Shown here in pieces: positions 15,987-25,025 of a stretch of 64,000 nucleotides of DNA. A program made the position numbers and the translations under genes. How positions within the stretch are numbered: position 1 is the stretch's first letter; every line of letters starts with the position of its first letter. The notes beneath the pieces were generated by a model, which made no database searches, was not told where the DNA came from, and worked only from the letters and a program-made list of their open reading frames with translations. Source of the stretch: Bradyrhizobium sp. (GTDB lineage Bacteria; Pseudomonadota; Alphaproteobacteria; Rhizobiales; Xanthobacteraceae); contig NZ_JACRAW010000046.1 of assembly GCF_016213215.1 (NCBI RefSeq), forward strand, positions 1-64,000, in the 5' to 3' direction.

Positions 15987-18767
15987 ATGTCCGCCGAAAC
16001 CATGCCTTCAGATGCCGATCGCGCCGAGGAAGCGCTGGCGATCGAGGAAGACACCAGGCTGCGGAATGATATCCGGCTGCTCGGGCGCATCCTGGGGGAT
16101 ACCGTGCGCGATCAGGAGGGCGAGGGTGTTTTCGATCTGGTCGAGCGCATCCGCCAGACCTCGATCCGGTTCCATCGCGACGAGGATCGGCTCGCGAGGG
16201 GCGAGCTCGAAGCCATCCTCGACAGCATGTCGACCTCCGACACCGTGCGCATCGTGCGCGCCTTCAGCTATTTCTCGCATCTTGCCAACATCGCCGAGGA
16301 CCACAACAACATCCGACAGATGCGCGCGCGCAGCGCAGCGAACGGGAGAGGTGCCGGTACGCTCGCCGAGACGCTGGGCCACGCCCGGGCCGCGGGTTTC
16401 ACCGCGGCTGATCTGCGCTCCTTCTTCAAGGATGCGCTGGTCAGCCCGGTATTAACCGCGCATCCGACCGAAGTTCGGCGCAAGAGCACGATGGATCGCG
16501 AGATGGAGATCGCCGCGCTGCTCGACCGGCGCGAGCGCGTCGCACTGACGCCGCAAGAGGCCGTTGCGAGCGACGAGCAGTTGCGGCGGGAGGTCTTGAC
16601 GCTGTGGCAGACCAATCTGTTGCGCCGGACCAAGCTCACCGTGCTCGACGAGGTTACCAACGGACTCGCCTTCTACGACTACACCTTTCTCCGCGAGGTG
16701 CCGCGGCTCATTAACGCGCTGGAGGACGGGCTAAACGAGGTCGATGAGGCGGCAGGCGAACTCGCGTCCTTCCTGCGCATGGGAAGCTGGATCGGCGCCG
16801 ATCGCGACGGCAATCCCTTCGTCACCGCCGAGGTGATGCGTGGCACGCTGCGGCTGCAGTCCAGTCGGGTGATGCAGTTCTACCTTGAGGAACTGCATGT
16901 GCTCGGCTCGGAGCTGTCGATCGCGGGGCACCTCGCCGACTTTTCCGACGATCTGCGAGCGCTCGCCGAGCGCTCGCCCGATATCTCGCCGCACCGCCGT
17001 GACGAGCCCTACCGGCTCGCGGTATCGGGCATCTATGCGCGTCTTGCAGCCACCGCCGAGAAGCTCCAAGTCGAGATCACGCGACGGCCGGTCGGCGAGG
17101 CCGCTCCGTACGCCCGAGTCAGTGAATTCCAGGCCGATCTTGACGTGCTGCATCGCTCGCTGATCGCGAACAATGCGCGGGTGATCGCCCGCGGTCGGCT
17201 GCGGCTGCTGCGCCGCGCCGCCGATTGCTTCGGCTTTCACCTGGCGCGGCTCGATATCCGCCAGAATTCGGCCGTGCACGAGCGCACCCTTGCCGAGCTG
17301 ATCGATGCCGCGATGCCCGGCATGTCCTATCTGTCGCTTGGCGAAGAGGCGCGCGTCGCCTTGCTATCCAGCGAGTTGGGCAACACGCGTCAGCTCGCAT
17401 CGCAATTCGTGAAATACAGCGACGAAACGCTAAGCGAACTGGCCGTGTTCCGGGCCGCCGCCGAGGCCCACGCCCAATTCGGCGGTGATGTGATCGCCCA
17501 ATGCATCATCTCCATGTGCAAAGGCATGTCCGACATGCTCGAGGTGGCGGTCCTGTTGAAGGAGGTCGGCCTGGTTCATCCCTCCGGCCGCAGCGCCATC
17601 AACATCGTGCCGCTGTTCGAGACGATCGAGGACCTGCAGGCGTCTTCTGCCATCATGGACCGGATGCTGTCGCTGCACGATTACCGGCGCCTGGTCGACA
17701 GCCGCGGTGGCGTGCAGGAGGTGATGCTCGGGTATTCCGACAGCAACAAGGACGGCGGGTTCGTCACTTCGGGCTGGGAGCTGTACAAGGCCGAGATCAA
17801 TCTGGTCGAAGTGTTCGAGCGCCACGGCGTGCGCCTGCGCCTGTTTCACGGCCGTGGCGGCTCGGTCGGCCGCGGCGGCGGCCCAAGTTATGACGCCATC
17901 ATCGCCCAGCCGGGCGGGGCCGTGAACGGCCAGATCCGGATCACCGAGCAGGGCGAGATCATCTCCAGCAAATATTCCAATGCCGAAGTCGGCCGCGCCA
18001 ATCTCGAAGTGCTGGCGGCGGCGACGCTGGAGGCGAGCCTGTTGCATCCGCGTCAGGGCGCACCGAGCCGAGAATACCTCACCGCGATGGAAGAACTTTC
18101 GGCGCTGGCGTTCAAGGCCTATCGCGGCCTGGTATATGAGACCGACGGCTTCGTCGACTATTACTGGTGCTCCACCGTGATCAACGAGATCGCGACGCTG
18201 AACATCGGCAGCCGTCCGGCATCGCGCAAGAAGACCCGCGCGATCGAAGACCTGCGCGCCATCCCCTGGGTGTTCTCCTGGGCGCAATGCCGCCTGATGC
18301 TGCCCGGCTGGTACGGCTTCGGCAGCGCGGTCGAGGCGTGGATCGCGCAGCATCCCGACAAGGGCATGCCGTTCCTGAAGGAGCTTTATCGCGAATGGCC
18401 GTTCTTCCGCACCCTGCTGTCCAACATGGACATGGTGCTGGCGAAAAGCTCGATCGCGATCGCCTCGCGCTATGCGGAACTCGTGCCGGATGCGGCACTG
18501 CGCGAGAAGATCTTCGCCCGCATCCGCCGCGAATGGCATTCATCCATCGAGTCGCTGTTGGACATCATGGGGCAGAATCGGCTGCTGCAGGGTAATCCCT
18601 TGCTGGAGCGTTCGGTGCGCAACCGCTTTCCCTATCTCGATCCGCTCAACCATGTGCAGGTCGAGCTTCTGAAGGAACACCGCGCGCAGAATGGGGACGA
18701 GCAGGTCCTGCGCGGCGTCCAGCTCACCATCAACGGTATCTCGGCGGGACTGAGGAATACGGGGTGA
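15987..18767 (+). CDS. ppc: Phosphoenolpyruvate carboxylase
   Basis: A 926-residue cytosolic enzyme that adds bicarbonate to PEP to give oxaloacetate, refilling the TCA cycle. The catalytic histidine is in VLTAHPTE (H159). The second signature [19 protein letters not shown] and the glycine-rich catalytic loop [14 protein letters not shown] are intact, and the C-terminus ends GLRNTG, the usual tail. Full family length. The start follows AGCAGGAACCC. It stands alone between a crotonase and a convergent lactonase gene, so it is probably a separate transcription unit. Confidence 0.97.
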   Translation: MSAETMPSDADRAEEALAIEEDTRLRNDIRLLGRILGDTVRDQEGEGVFDLVERIRQTSIRFHRDEDRLARGELEAILDSMSTSDTVRIVRAFSYFSHLANIAEDHNNIRQMRARSAANGRGAGTLAETLGHARAAGFTAADLRSFFKDALVSPVLTAHPTEVRRKSTMDREMEIAALLDRRERVALTPQEAVASDEQLRREVLTLWQTNLLRRTKLTVLDEVTNGLAFYDYTFLREVPRLINALEDGLNEVDEAAGELASFLRMGSWIGADRDGNPFVTAEVMRGTLRLQSSRVMQFYLEELHVLGSELSIAGHLADFSDDLRALAERSPDISPHRRDEPYRLAVSGIYARLAATAEKLQVEITRRPVGEAAPYARVSEFQADLDVLHRSLIANNARVIARGRLRLLRRAADCFGFHLARLDIRQNSAVHERTLAELIDAAMPGMSYLSLGEEARVALLSSELGNTRQLASQFVKYSDETLSELAVFRAAAEAHAQFGGDVIAQCIISMCKGMSDMLEVAVLLKEVGLVHPSGRSAINIVPLFETIEDLQASSAIMDRMLSLHDYRRLVDSRGGVQEVMLGYSDSNKDGGFVTSGWELYKAEINLVEVFERHGVRLRLFHGRGGSVGRGGGPSYDAIIAQPGGAVNGQIRITEQGEIISSKYSNAEVGRANLEVLAAATLEASLLHPRQGAPSREYLTAMEELSALAFKAYRGLVYETDGFVDYYWCSTVINEIATLNIGSRPASRKKTRAIEDLRAIPWVFSWAQCRLMLPGWYGFGSAVEAWIAQHPDKGMPFLKELYREWPFFRTLLSNMDMVLAKSSIAIASRYAELVPDAALREKIFARIRREWHSSIESLLDIMGQNRLLQGNPLLERSVRNRFPYLDPLNHVQVELLKEHRAQNGDEQVLRGVQLTINGISAGLRNTG

Positions 18768-18776
18768 GGAGGTGAG

Positions 18777-18824
18777 TAGCGAGTAGGATGTCAGCTGCCA
18801 ACGATCGCCACTCCCTACTCGCTA
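18777..18824. terminator. Palindrome between convergent genes, probable bidirectional terminator
   Basis: TAGCGAGTAGG (18777-18787) pairs perfectly with CCTACTCGCTA (18814-18824). The ppc stop is 10 bases to the left and the reverse-strand SMP-30 stop 11 bases to the right. The element shares words (GGGAGTAGCG, CTATTCGC) with 35505-35569, so it belongs to a dispersed repeat family. Confidence 0.6.
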
Positions 18825-18834
18825 TTCGCTTTTG

Positions 18835-20007
18835 TCACGGCTTCATCGCGCCCTGCACACTCGTGTAGACGGCGTAGAGCGATGTCGAGCCGCAGATATA
18901 AAGCCTGTTTCGTTGCTGACCGCCGAAGCACAGGTTCGCGACAGTTTCCGGGATGTGGATCTTGCCGAGCAGATCGCCCTCCGGCGTGTAGCAGCGCACA
19001 CCGTCCTCGTTCGGATCGCCCCAACCGACGGAGCACCAGACACGCCCGGCGGTGTCGCAGCGCACCCCGTCGGTAATGCCGGGCTTGGGCATGTCCGCAA
19101 AGACCTTGCTGTTCGACGCCTTTCCGGCCGCAACATCCAGGTCGAACACGCGAATATGCGACGGATTGTCCGGCCCGTCCGTGAATCCGGTGTCGCAGAC
19201 GTAGAGCTTCCTCTCGTCGGGCGAGAGGCCAAGGCCATTGGGCTCGACGAAGTCATCGACGACAACCTTGACGTCGCCGGACTTGGGATCGACCCGGTAG
19301 ACGTTGCGCTTTTCCTGCTCAGGCTCGGCTTTGATGCCTTCGTAATAGCCGCCGATGCCGTAGACCGGATCGGTGAACCAGATCGCGCCGTCGGAAGTGA
19401 CAACCGCATCGTTCGGCGAGTTGAGCCTCTTGCCGTTGTACTTGTCGGCGATGATCGTGATCGAGCCGTCGAGTTCGGTCCGGGTGACCCGTCGACCGCT
19501 GTGTTCGCAAGTGATCAGGCGTCCTTCCCGATCGATGGTGTTGCCGTTCGAGTTCATCGACGGCTGGCGGTACACGCTGAGGTGACCGTCATCCTCCGTG
19601 AAGCGCATGATGCGGTTGTTGGGAATGTCGCTGAACAGCACGTAGCGTCCAGCCGCGAAATATACCGGGCCCTCGGCCCAGCGGAAACCCGTTGCGACGC
19701 GCTCTACCGCCATCGTGCCGGCGAAGGCCGGAAAGCCGGTAGGCCCGAACGAAACGCCAGGCTTTTTCATCGATTCCAAATGCGAATCCGGATAGCGGCT
19801 CCCCGGGAGCGGTCCCAATGGCAGCCGGTCGGTTGACCGGGTTGGAGCGGCCGTTTGGCCGAAGGGCGTTACGGTCGCGGCGGAGGCCGCGGTCATGGTC
19901 GCAGCGGTTGCAGCGAACGCCGCCGCGCCCTTCAACAGGCCGCGGCGATCGACACCGGTCGGTTCCGATTCATTATTGTCGCCGGGATAGGTCAGGGATT
20001 TTGTCAT
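18835..20007 (-). CDS. SMP-30/gluconolactonase-family protein with Tat-like signal
   Basis: A 390-residue protein of the SMP-30/gluconolactonase/LRE six-bladed propeller family, calcium-dependent lactonases. Metal-site candidates are in WAEGPVYF, NSPNDAVV and CDTGFTDG. Residues 20-30 read DRRGLLKGAAA followed by an alanine-rich stretch ending SAA, a twin-arginine type signal, so export in a folded state is likely. The longer reading up to 21072 is a fusion with the shadow of the next gene and is rejected; the ATG at 20007 has GTGGGAGGAAACC. The substrate is unknown, probably a sugar or catabolic lactone. Confidence 0.87.
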   Translation of the reverse strand: MTKSLTYPGDNNESEPTGVDRRGLLKGAAAFAATAATMTAASAATVTPFGQTAAPTRSTDRLPLGPLPGSRYPDSHLESMKKPGVSFGPTGFPAFAGTMAVERVATGFRWAEGPVYFAAGRYVLFSDIPNNRIMRFTEDDGHLSVYRQPSMNSNGNTIDREGRLITCEHSGRRVTRTELDGSITIIADKYNGKRLNSPNDAVVTSDGAIWFTDPVYGIGGYYEGIKAEPEQEKRNVYRVDPKSGDVKVVVDDFVEPNGLGLSPDERKLYVCDTGFTDGPDNPSHIRVFDLDVAAGKASNSKVFADMPKPGITDGVRCDTAGRVWCSVGWGDPNEDGVRCYTPEGDLLGKIHIPETVANLCFGGQQRNRLYICGSTSLYAVYTSVQGAMKP

Positions 20008-20013
20008 GGTTTC

Positions 20014-20033
20014 CTCCCACTTATAGTTGGGAG
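20014..20033 (-). promoter_or_regulatory. Hairpin covering the SMP-30 ribosome binding site
   Basis: On the reverse strand CTCCCA (20033-20028) pairs with TGGGAG (20019-20014), and the second arm is the Shine-Dalgarno sequence of the gene starting at 20007. A folded leader would hide the site. The stem is only six bases, so the effect may be modest. Confidence 0.4.
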
Positions 20034-20132
20034 CAAACCATCGGCCCGCATTCCGGCATAAAGCGGGCGAGCAACCTGAGATAGTTCTGCCGTCCCGGCG
20101 AATCCGGGACGACAGCTTCTTACCAGGCCATG

Positions 20133-21047
20133 CTAGATCGCATCCCAGCAGAACACGTCGGCCGAGCGGTCGAGCTTGTAGAACGAGCCCTTCAGCGCCG
20201 GCATGGCGTGCTCGGCGATGGTTTGCGGCGTCCAACCCTCGCCGCGATGCACCGAGCGCAACGGGCGTGACTGGCCCATCAGGAAGATTTCGTTCATGCG
20301 CACCGCGAAGATCTGACCGGTGACGTCCTTGGACGCATCGCTGAGCAGATAGGCTACGATCGGCGCAATCTTCTCCGGGCCCATCTGCTGGATTCTCGCA
20401 ACACGCGCCTTCTCCTCCTCGGTCTCGGTCGGGATGGTGCCGATCAGGCGGCTCCAGGCAAAGGGAGAGACGCAGTTCGAGCGCACGTTGAAGCGGTTCA
20501 TGTCGAGCGCGATCGATTTCGACAGGCCGACGATGCCGAGCTTGGCCGCCGCATAGTTGGCCTGACCGAAATTGCCGACGAGGCCCGACGTCGAGGTGAA
20601 GTGCACGAAAGAGCCGCTTTCCTGTTCGCGGAACAGGCGCGCGGCGGCGTGGCTGACGTAGAACGAGCCCATGAGATGGACCTTGATCACGGCCTCGAAG
20701 GCTTCCACGCTCATGCGGTGGAAGATCATGTCGCGCAGGATGCCCGCGTTGTTCACGACACCGTCGAGCTTGCCGAAATGATCGACCGCGGCCTTGACGA
20801 TCTTGCTGGCCGGGATCGCGTCCGCCACGCTTTCGAAATTGGCGACTGCCGTGCCGCCGCGCTTCTTGATCTCTTCGACGACCTCCTCGGCGGGTGCCGC
20901 GTTCGAACCCGAGCCGTCGGCGGCGACGCCGGGATCGTTGACCACGACCTTGGCGCCTTCGGCGGCGCACAGCAGCGCGATTTCGCGGCCGATGCCGCGC
21001 CCTGCGCCGGTCACGACGATTGATTTGCCTTCGAGTGATCTTGCCAT
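20133..21047 (-). CDS. SDR-family dehydrogenase (multifunctional-enzyme type)
   Basis: A 304-residue SDR with TGAGRGIG at 14-21, an acidic NDPGV segment, NNAGILRDMIFHRM, and YAAAKLGIVGLSK (catalytic YxxxK). The long insert after the first glycine motif and LRDxxFHxM are typical of the N-terminal (3R)-hydroxyacyl-CoA dehydrogenase of peroxisomal multifunctional enzyme 2. It likely oxidises a 3-hydroxyacyl-CoA. The start follows GCGGAGAAACAAA. A thiolase-like gene with a DUF35 partner lies upstream on the same strand, fitting a beta-oxidation or side-chain-cleaving unit. Confidence 0.85.
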   Translation of the reverse strand: MARSLEGKSIVVTGAGRGIGREIALLCAAEGAKVVVNDPGVAADGSGSNAAPAEEVVEEIKKRGGTAVANFESVADAIPASKIVKAAVDHFGKLDGVVNNAGILRDMIFHRMSVEAFEAVIKVHLMGSFYVSHAAARLFREQESGSFVHFTSTSGLVGNFGQANYAAAKLGIVGLSKSIALDMNRFNVRSNCVSPFAWSRLIGTIPTETEEEKARVARIQQMGPEKIAPIVAYLLSDASKDVTGQIFAVRMNEIFLMGQSRPLRSVHRGEGWTPQTIAEHAMPALKGSFYKLDRSADVFCWDAI

Positions 21048-21083
21048 TTTGTTTCTCCGCTATCGATCCCAATTTCTGCTGTC

Positions 21084-21159
21084 ATTCTCCGATGCGCAAT
21101 TGCGCATCGTAGATGCGCCGAAGGCGCAGGCTATGATGTGCAATTGCACATCAGAGAAT
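21084..21159. repeat. Twin 20-base palindromes sharing a GCAATTGC core
   Basis: Two perfect palindromes lie side by side: CGATGCGCAATTGCGCATCG at 21090-21109 and TGATGTGCAATTGCACATCA at 21134-21153. They are enclosed by ATTCTC (21084-21089) and its complement GAGAAT (21154-21159), with GATGCGCC.GGCGC in the middle. The element lies between two reverse-strand genes. It resembles known bradyrhizobial intergenic repeats; a protein-binding role cannot be excluded. Confidence 0.7.
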
Positions 21160-21183
21160 CCATAACCACGATCGGGAGTATGG

Positions 21184-21217
21184 ATTCCGGGCTCATCGCT
21201 CCGCTCCGCCCCGGAAT
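21184..21217. repeat. Short REP-like palindrome (ATTCCGGG/CCCGGAAT)
   Basis: ATTCCGGG (21184-21191) pairs with CCCGGAAT (21210-21217) and is followed by GACGG, matching the ends of the element at 7258-7373. It lies just beyond the stop of the thiolase-like gene. Confidence 0.6.
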
Positions 21218-21225
21218 GACGGCTG

Positions 21226-22365
21226 CTATCTCTCGTTCGTGAAGATGATCGTGCCGCTGGCGGCGAACATGCCGCCGACGCCGTGGCACACCGAGATCTT
21301 CGCGTTGGGCACCTGCGCCGGCGCGATGCCCCGCATCTGCCGCACGCTCTCCTGCAAGGCATACATGCCGTACATGCCCGAATGCATGTAGGAGAGTCCG
21401 CCGCCATTGGTGTTGAGCGGCAGCTTGCCGCCGGGCCGGGTGTTGCCGTCGGCGATGAACTTGCCGGTCTCCTCATAGGGCATGAAGCCGAGGTCGCCGA
21501 GGCCGAACAGCGGCAGATGGGCAAAGGCGTCGTAGATCATCAGATGGTCGACGTCCTTGTGCGTAATGCCGGCCTCCTTGAAGGCGAGGGGACCCGCCAC
21601 CTTGAAGGCGCGCGAGGAGTTGAAGGTCTCCATCTGGCTGACCATCGGCGTCTCGACGCTTTCGCCGGTGCCCAGAATGTAGACCGGCTTGCGCGGAAAA
21701 TCCCTGGCGCGGTCGGCCGAGGTCAGGATCAGGGCGCCGCCGCCGTCGGTGACGAGGCAGCATTGCAGGAGGCGGAACGGATAGGCGATCATCCGCGAGT
21801 TGAGCACGTCGGAAACGGTGATCGGGTCCTTCATCGAGGCGCGCGGGTTCTTCGCCGCCCATTCGCGCTGCACCACGGCGACCATGGCAAGCTGCTCGTG
21901 GGTGATGCCGTAGGTCTTCATGAAGCGCAGCACGGGGATCGGGAACATGCTGGGCGGCCCGAACACGCCGAACGGCGACTCGAACTGGCCGTTCAGGCTG
22001 TCCGGCGGCGTATAGCGCGGCTGCTTGCCGATCATCGACTTGCCGCTTTCGGCATGGGTGATCAGCACGGTCTTGCACAGGCCGGCCTCGATTGCCGCCG
22101 CGGCGTGGCGGACGTGCAGCATGAACGAGCAGCCGCCGACCGAGGTGCCGTCGACCCAGGTCGGCTTGATGCCGAGATAGTGGCAGACCTGCTGCGGCGT
22201 CTCGACCGCGGTGGCGAAGCCGTCGATGTCGGAGAGTTTCAGCCCGGCATCGGCGATGGCATTGAGCGCCGCGTCCGCATGCAGCTGGATCTGCGACATG
22301 TTGGGGATGACGCCGAGCTCGGTGGTTTCGGCCGCGCCGACGACGGCAACCTGGTTCCTGCGCAT
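21226..22365 (-). CDS. Thiolase-like protein (lipid-transfer/acetyl-CoA acetyltransferase family)
   Basis: A 379-residue thiolase-superfamily protein of the lipid-transfer (SCP2-thiolase/Ltp) branch. The position of the nucleophilic cysteine is occupied by GGCSFMLH near residue 90, NTNGGGLSYMHSGMYG provides the histidine region, and CHGVGG.FAASGT closes the active site. With the adjacent DUF35 protein it matches thiolase/DUF35 pairs that act as acetoacetyl-CoA thiolases or as retro-aldolases in steroid side-chain loss. The start at 22365 lies five bases after the DUF35 stop, so they are co-translated; the reading to 22641 is an overextension. Confidence 0.85.
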   Translation of the reverse strand: MRRNQVAVVGAAETTELGVIPNMSQIQLHADAALNAIADAGLKLSDIDGFATAVETPQQVCHYLGIKPTWVDGTSVGGCSFMLHVRHAAAAIEAGLCKTVLITHAESGKSMIGKQPRYTPPDSLNGQFESPFGVFGPPSMFPIPVLRFMKTYGITHEQLAMVAVVQREWAAKNPRASMKDPITVSDVLNSRMIAYPFRLLQCCLVTDGGGALILTSADRARDFPRKPVYILGTGESVETPMVSQMETFNSSRAFKVAGPLAFKEAGITHKDVDHLMIYDAFAHLPLFGLGDLGFMPYEETGKFIADGNTRPGGKLPLNTNGGGLSYMHSGMYGMYALQESVRQMRGIAPAQVPNAKISVCHGVGGMFAASGTIIFTNER

Positions 22366-22370
22366 CTCGC

Positions 22371-22784
22371 TTATCCCTTCGCCGGACGGAACACGGGAAG
22401 GGTGATCTTGTCGTCGAGATTTTCGAACGCGACCTCCAGCTTCATGTCGAGCTCGAGCGCCTCCGGCGTCTGCGGGCAATCGATGATGTTGCTCATCATG
22501 CGCGGCCCCTCGTCCAGCTCGACCACCGCGATGGCGTAGGGCGGCGTGAAACCGGGGGCTGGAGGCCGGTGGTTGATCACGTAGCTGTAGAGCATGCCCT
22601 TGCCGCTCGCCTTGAAGATGCTGACCTTGCGCGAGGCGCACGAGGGACAGAACGGGCGGGGCGGGAAATAGACGTGGGCGCAGGCGTCGCAGCGCTGCAG
22701 GCGGAGTTCGCCCGCCTTGGTGCCGTCCCAGAAATGCTGGGTTTCGGGTGTCGGTTTAGGTCGCGCACGCTGCGGTTCGGCCAT
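22371..22784 (-). CDS. DUF35 Zn-ribbon/OB-fold partner protein
   Basis: A 137-residue protein with a four-cysteine zinc ribbon (RCDACAHVYFPPRPFCPSC, residues about 31-49) followed by an OB fold (GMLYSYVINHRPPAPGF, PYAIAVVELDEG). These proteins form complexes with Ltp-type thiolases and help bind the acyl-CoA. The start at 22784 is preceded by GGAGGAAATGGCAAG. It is the first gene of a two-gene unit with the thiolase-like protein. Confidence 0.87.
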   Translation of the reverse strand: MAEPQRARPKPTPETQHFWDGTKAGELRLQRCDACAHVYFPPRPFCPSCASRKVSIFKASGKGMLYSYVINHRPPAPGFTPPYAIAVVELDEGPRMMSNIIDCPQTPEALELDMKLEVAFENLDDKITLPVFRPAKG

Positions 22785-22983
22785 CTTGCCATTTCCTCCG
22801 GGAGTTCGGGCCGCCAAGCCCGATCGTTGCGGTCTTGATGCGACAATTGACTATCGCCCGTCAACGGTCCAGCAAGGCGCGCGCATGGTAAGTATTCCAT
22901 GACGCGCACAATTGAGCCTGCAGCGCTTGTATCCCGTTCAGCCTTGCGCGATAGATTGCCTGCCCCAAACCGGACGAACGAAG

Positions 22984-24333
22984 ATGCCCAATACGCCGAG
23001 CCTTGCCACGCTGGCCGATGATCTCGACAGCGGCCGTACCACGGCCCGCAAACTGGTCGAGAAGTGCCTTGAGAAGATCGCCGATCCGGCCGGCGAGGGC
23101 GCCCGCGCCTTTGTTCATGTCGACAAGGATGCAGCGCTCACGGCAGCAGACGCGATGGACCGCTTGCGCAAGGTCGATGCCGCGCCGTCGCGCTACGCCG
23201 GTATTCCGATCTCGATCAAGGACCTCTTCGACATCAAGGGGCAGGTGACGCGCGCAGGCTCCCGCGCGCTCGACGATTCGCCCCCGGCAGAGAGCGATGC
23301 CGCGGCAGTATCGCGGCTGCGCGGGGCAGGCTTTGTCCTGATCGGCCGCACCAACATGACCGAGTTCGCCTATTCCGGGATCGGCATCAACCCGCACTAC
23401 GGCACGCCGAAGGGCGTTTGGAATCGCAGCCAAGGGCACGTGCCCGGCGGGTCCTCTTCAGGCGCGGCGGTCTCGGTGCTGGACGGCATGGCGCACGGCG
23501 CGATCGGCACCGACACGGGCGGATCGTGCCGGATCCCGGCGGCGTACAACGGCATCGTCGGCTTCAAGCCGACGCAGCGCCGCGTGCCGCTCGATGGGTC
23601 CATACCGCTGTCCTTTACTCTCGACAGCATCGGCCCGCTGGCGCGCAGCGTTGCCTGCTGCGCGCTGCTGGATTCCGTGCTCGCACGCGAGCCTATCCAG
23701 CCGCTGCACCCCCGCCCGATTCCGGGCATGCGCCTCGCCGTTCCGACGACCATCGCGCTCGACGATCTCGATCCCGCCGTTGCCGAGACTTTCGAGCGCG
23801 CGCTCAAGAACCTTTCCAGCCACGGCGCCGTCATCGAGCGCATCGAGGTGCCGGAGTTCCTCGACATCGGGCCGATGAATGCCAAGGGCGGTTTTGCCGC
23901 CGCCGAGAGCTATGCCTGGCACCGCTACCTCATCGTCAGCAAGGGCGATGTCTATGATCCCCGCGTCGCGGTGCGCATCATGCGCGGCGAGGCGCAAAGC
24001 GCGGCCGACTATGTCGATCTCATAAACACCCGACGCTCGCTGATCGCGCGGACCTATGCGCGGCTCGCGCCCTATGACGCGCTGGTTCTTCCCACCACGG
24101 CGAACACGCCGCCGCGTATTGCCGATCTTGCCGACGACAAGGCCTTCACCACCGCGAACCTGCGCTCGCTGCGCAACTGCACGTTGATCAACATGATTGA
24201 CGGCTGCGCGATCTCGCTGCCGGCGCATCGCGAGGGCGAGGTGCCGGTCGGCCTCATGCTGGCGGGAGTGGGCGGATCGGATCGTCGCATTTTCGAGCTT
24301 GCCGCCGGCTTGGAGGCCGTGATCCGTGTTTGA
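22984..24333 (+). CDS. Amidase (amidase-signature family)
   Basis: A 449-residue amidase-signature hydrolase of amide or carbamate bonds. The Ser-cisSer-Lys triad is visible: K79 in SIKDLFD, the serines of GGSSSG (155-160), and the nucleophile S181 in GTDTGGSCRIPA. The ATG at 22984 is the start that matches the family N-terminus (SLATLADDLDSGRTTARKLVE); an upstream TTG at 22912 lacks support. Its last codons overlap the DUF2848 gene by eight bases. GatA is unlikely because no gatB or gatC is nearby. The substrate is unknown. Confidence 0.88.
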   Translation: MPNTPSLATLADDLDSGRTTARKLVEKCLEKIADPAGEGARAFVHVDKDAALTAADAMDRLRKVDAAPSRYAGIPISIKDLFDIKGQVTRAGSRALDDSPPAESDAAAVSRLRGAGFVLIGRTNMTEFAYSGIGINPHYGTPKGVWNRSQGHVPGGSSSGAAVSVLDGMAHGAIGTDTGGSCRIPAAYNGIVGFKPTQRRVPLDGSIPLSFTLDSIGPLARSVACCALLDSVLAREPIQPLHPRPIPGMRLAVPTTIALDDLDPAVAETFERALKNLSSHGAVIERIEVPEFLDIGPMNAKGGFAAAESYAWHRYLIVSKGDVYDPRVAVRIMRGEAQSAADYVDLINTRRSLIARTYARLAPYDALVLPTTANTPPRIADLADDKAFTTANLRSLRNCTLINMIDGCAISLPAHREGEVPVGLMLAGVGGSDRRIFELAAGLEAVIRV

Positions 24334-25012
24334 TCTGGCCTTCACCGTCGATGTCCGAGGCACGACAACGCCGCTGACGCTTCCGATCGACCAGGCCGTC
24401 ATCGCCGGCTGGACCGGCCGCGATCCGATTGCGCGCGACAAGCATATTGCGGAACTTGAGGCCGTCGGCATTGCTCGGCCGGCCTCGACGCCGATCTATT
24501 ATCGCGTCGCGGCAAGGCGCCTGACCACGGCCGACAGCATCGAGGTCAGCGGCGGGGATTCCAGCGGTGAGGTCGAGTTCGTCCTGATTGGCTGGCAGGG
24601 CCGGATCTTCGTCGGCGTGGGTTCCGATCACACCGATCGCAAGGTCGAGGCCTACAATGTCACGGTTTCCAAGCAGATGTGCGACAAGGTGGTCGCGCCG
24701 ACCTTGTGGGAATTCGACGAGGTCGCCGGTCACTGGGACCAGCTGATCCTGCGCTCCCATGCGGTGATCGGCGGCGCGCGCGTGCTCTACCAGGAAGGCA
24801 CCCTCGATGCCATGCTGCCGGTTCCAGAACTGATAGAGCGCGGCTTTGCGAGCAAGCGCCTGCCGGACGGCTGCGCCATGTTCGGCGGCACCTTCGCGGC
24901 CAAGGGCGGCATCCGCCCCGCCGAACGCTTCGAGTTCGAGCTGGAGGATCCCGTGCTGAGGCGCAGCATTCGCCACGCCTACGACGTAATCACGCTGCCG
25001 GTGCTGGGCTGA
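24326..25012 (+). CDS. DUF2848 family protein
   Basis: A 228-residue protein of the DUF2848 family, usually coded next to an amidase. It starts with GTG at 24326, overlapping the amidase by eight bases. Conserved-looking parts are PIYYRVAARRLTT, EFVLIGWQGRIFVGVGSDHTDR, SKQMCDKVVAPTLWEFDEV and a C-terminal FGGTFAAKGGIRP. The fold resembles fumarylacetoacetate-hydrolase-like proteins (an inference from the GSDHTDR and GGTFAAKGG segments). A hydrolytic or lyase step after the amidase is plausible, but the reaction is not known. Confidence 0.75.
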   Translation: MFDLAFTVDVRGTTTPLTLPIDQAVIAGWTGRDPIARDKHIAELEAVGIARPASTPIYYRVAARRLTTADSIEVSGGDSSGEVEFVLIGWQGRIFVGVGSDHTDRKVEAYNVTVSKQMCDKVVAPTLWEFDEVAGHWDQLILRSHAVIGGARVLYQEGTLDAMLPVPELIERGFASKRLPDGCAMFGGTFAAKGGIRPAERFEFELEDPVLRRSIRHAYDVITLPVLG

Positions 25013-25025
25013 AGGCTCGCGCGGT

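Noticed and set aside
20008..21072. An N-terminal extension of the SMP-30 protein to 745 residues
   Set aside because: The added part is an out-of-frame reading of the SDR gene at 20133-21047. A start with a good ribosome binding site and a signal peptide exists at 20007.
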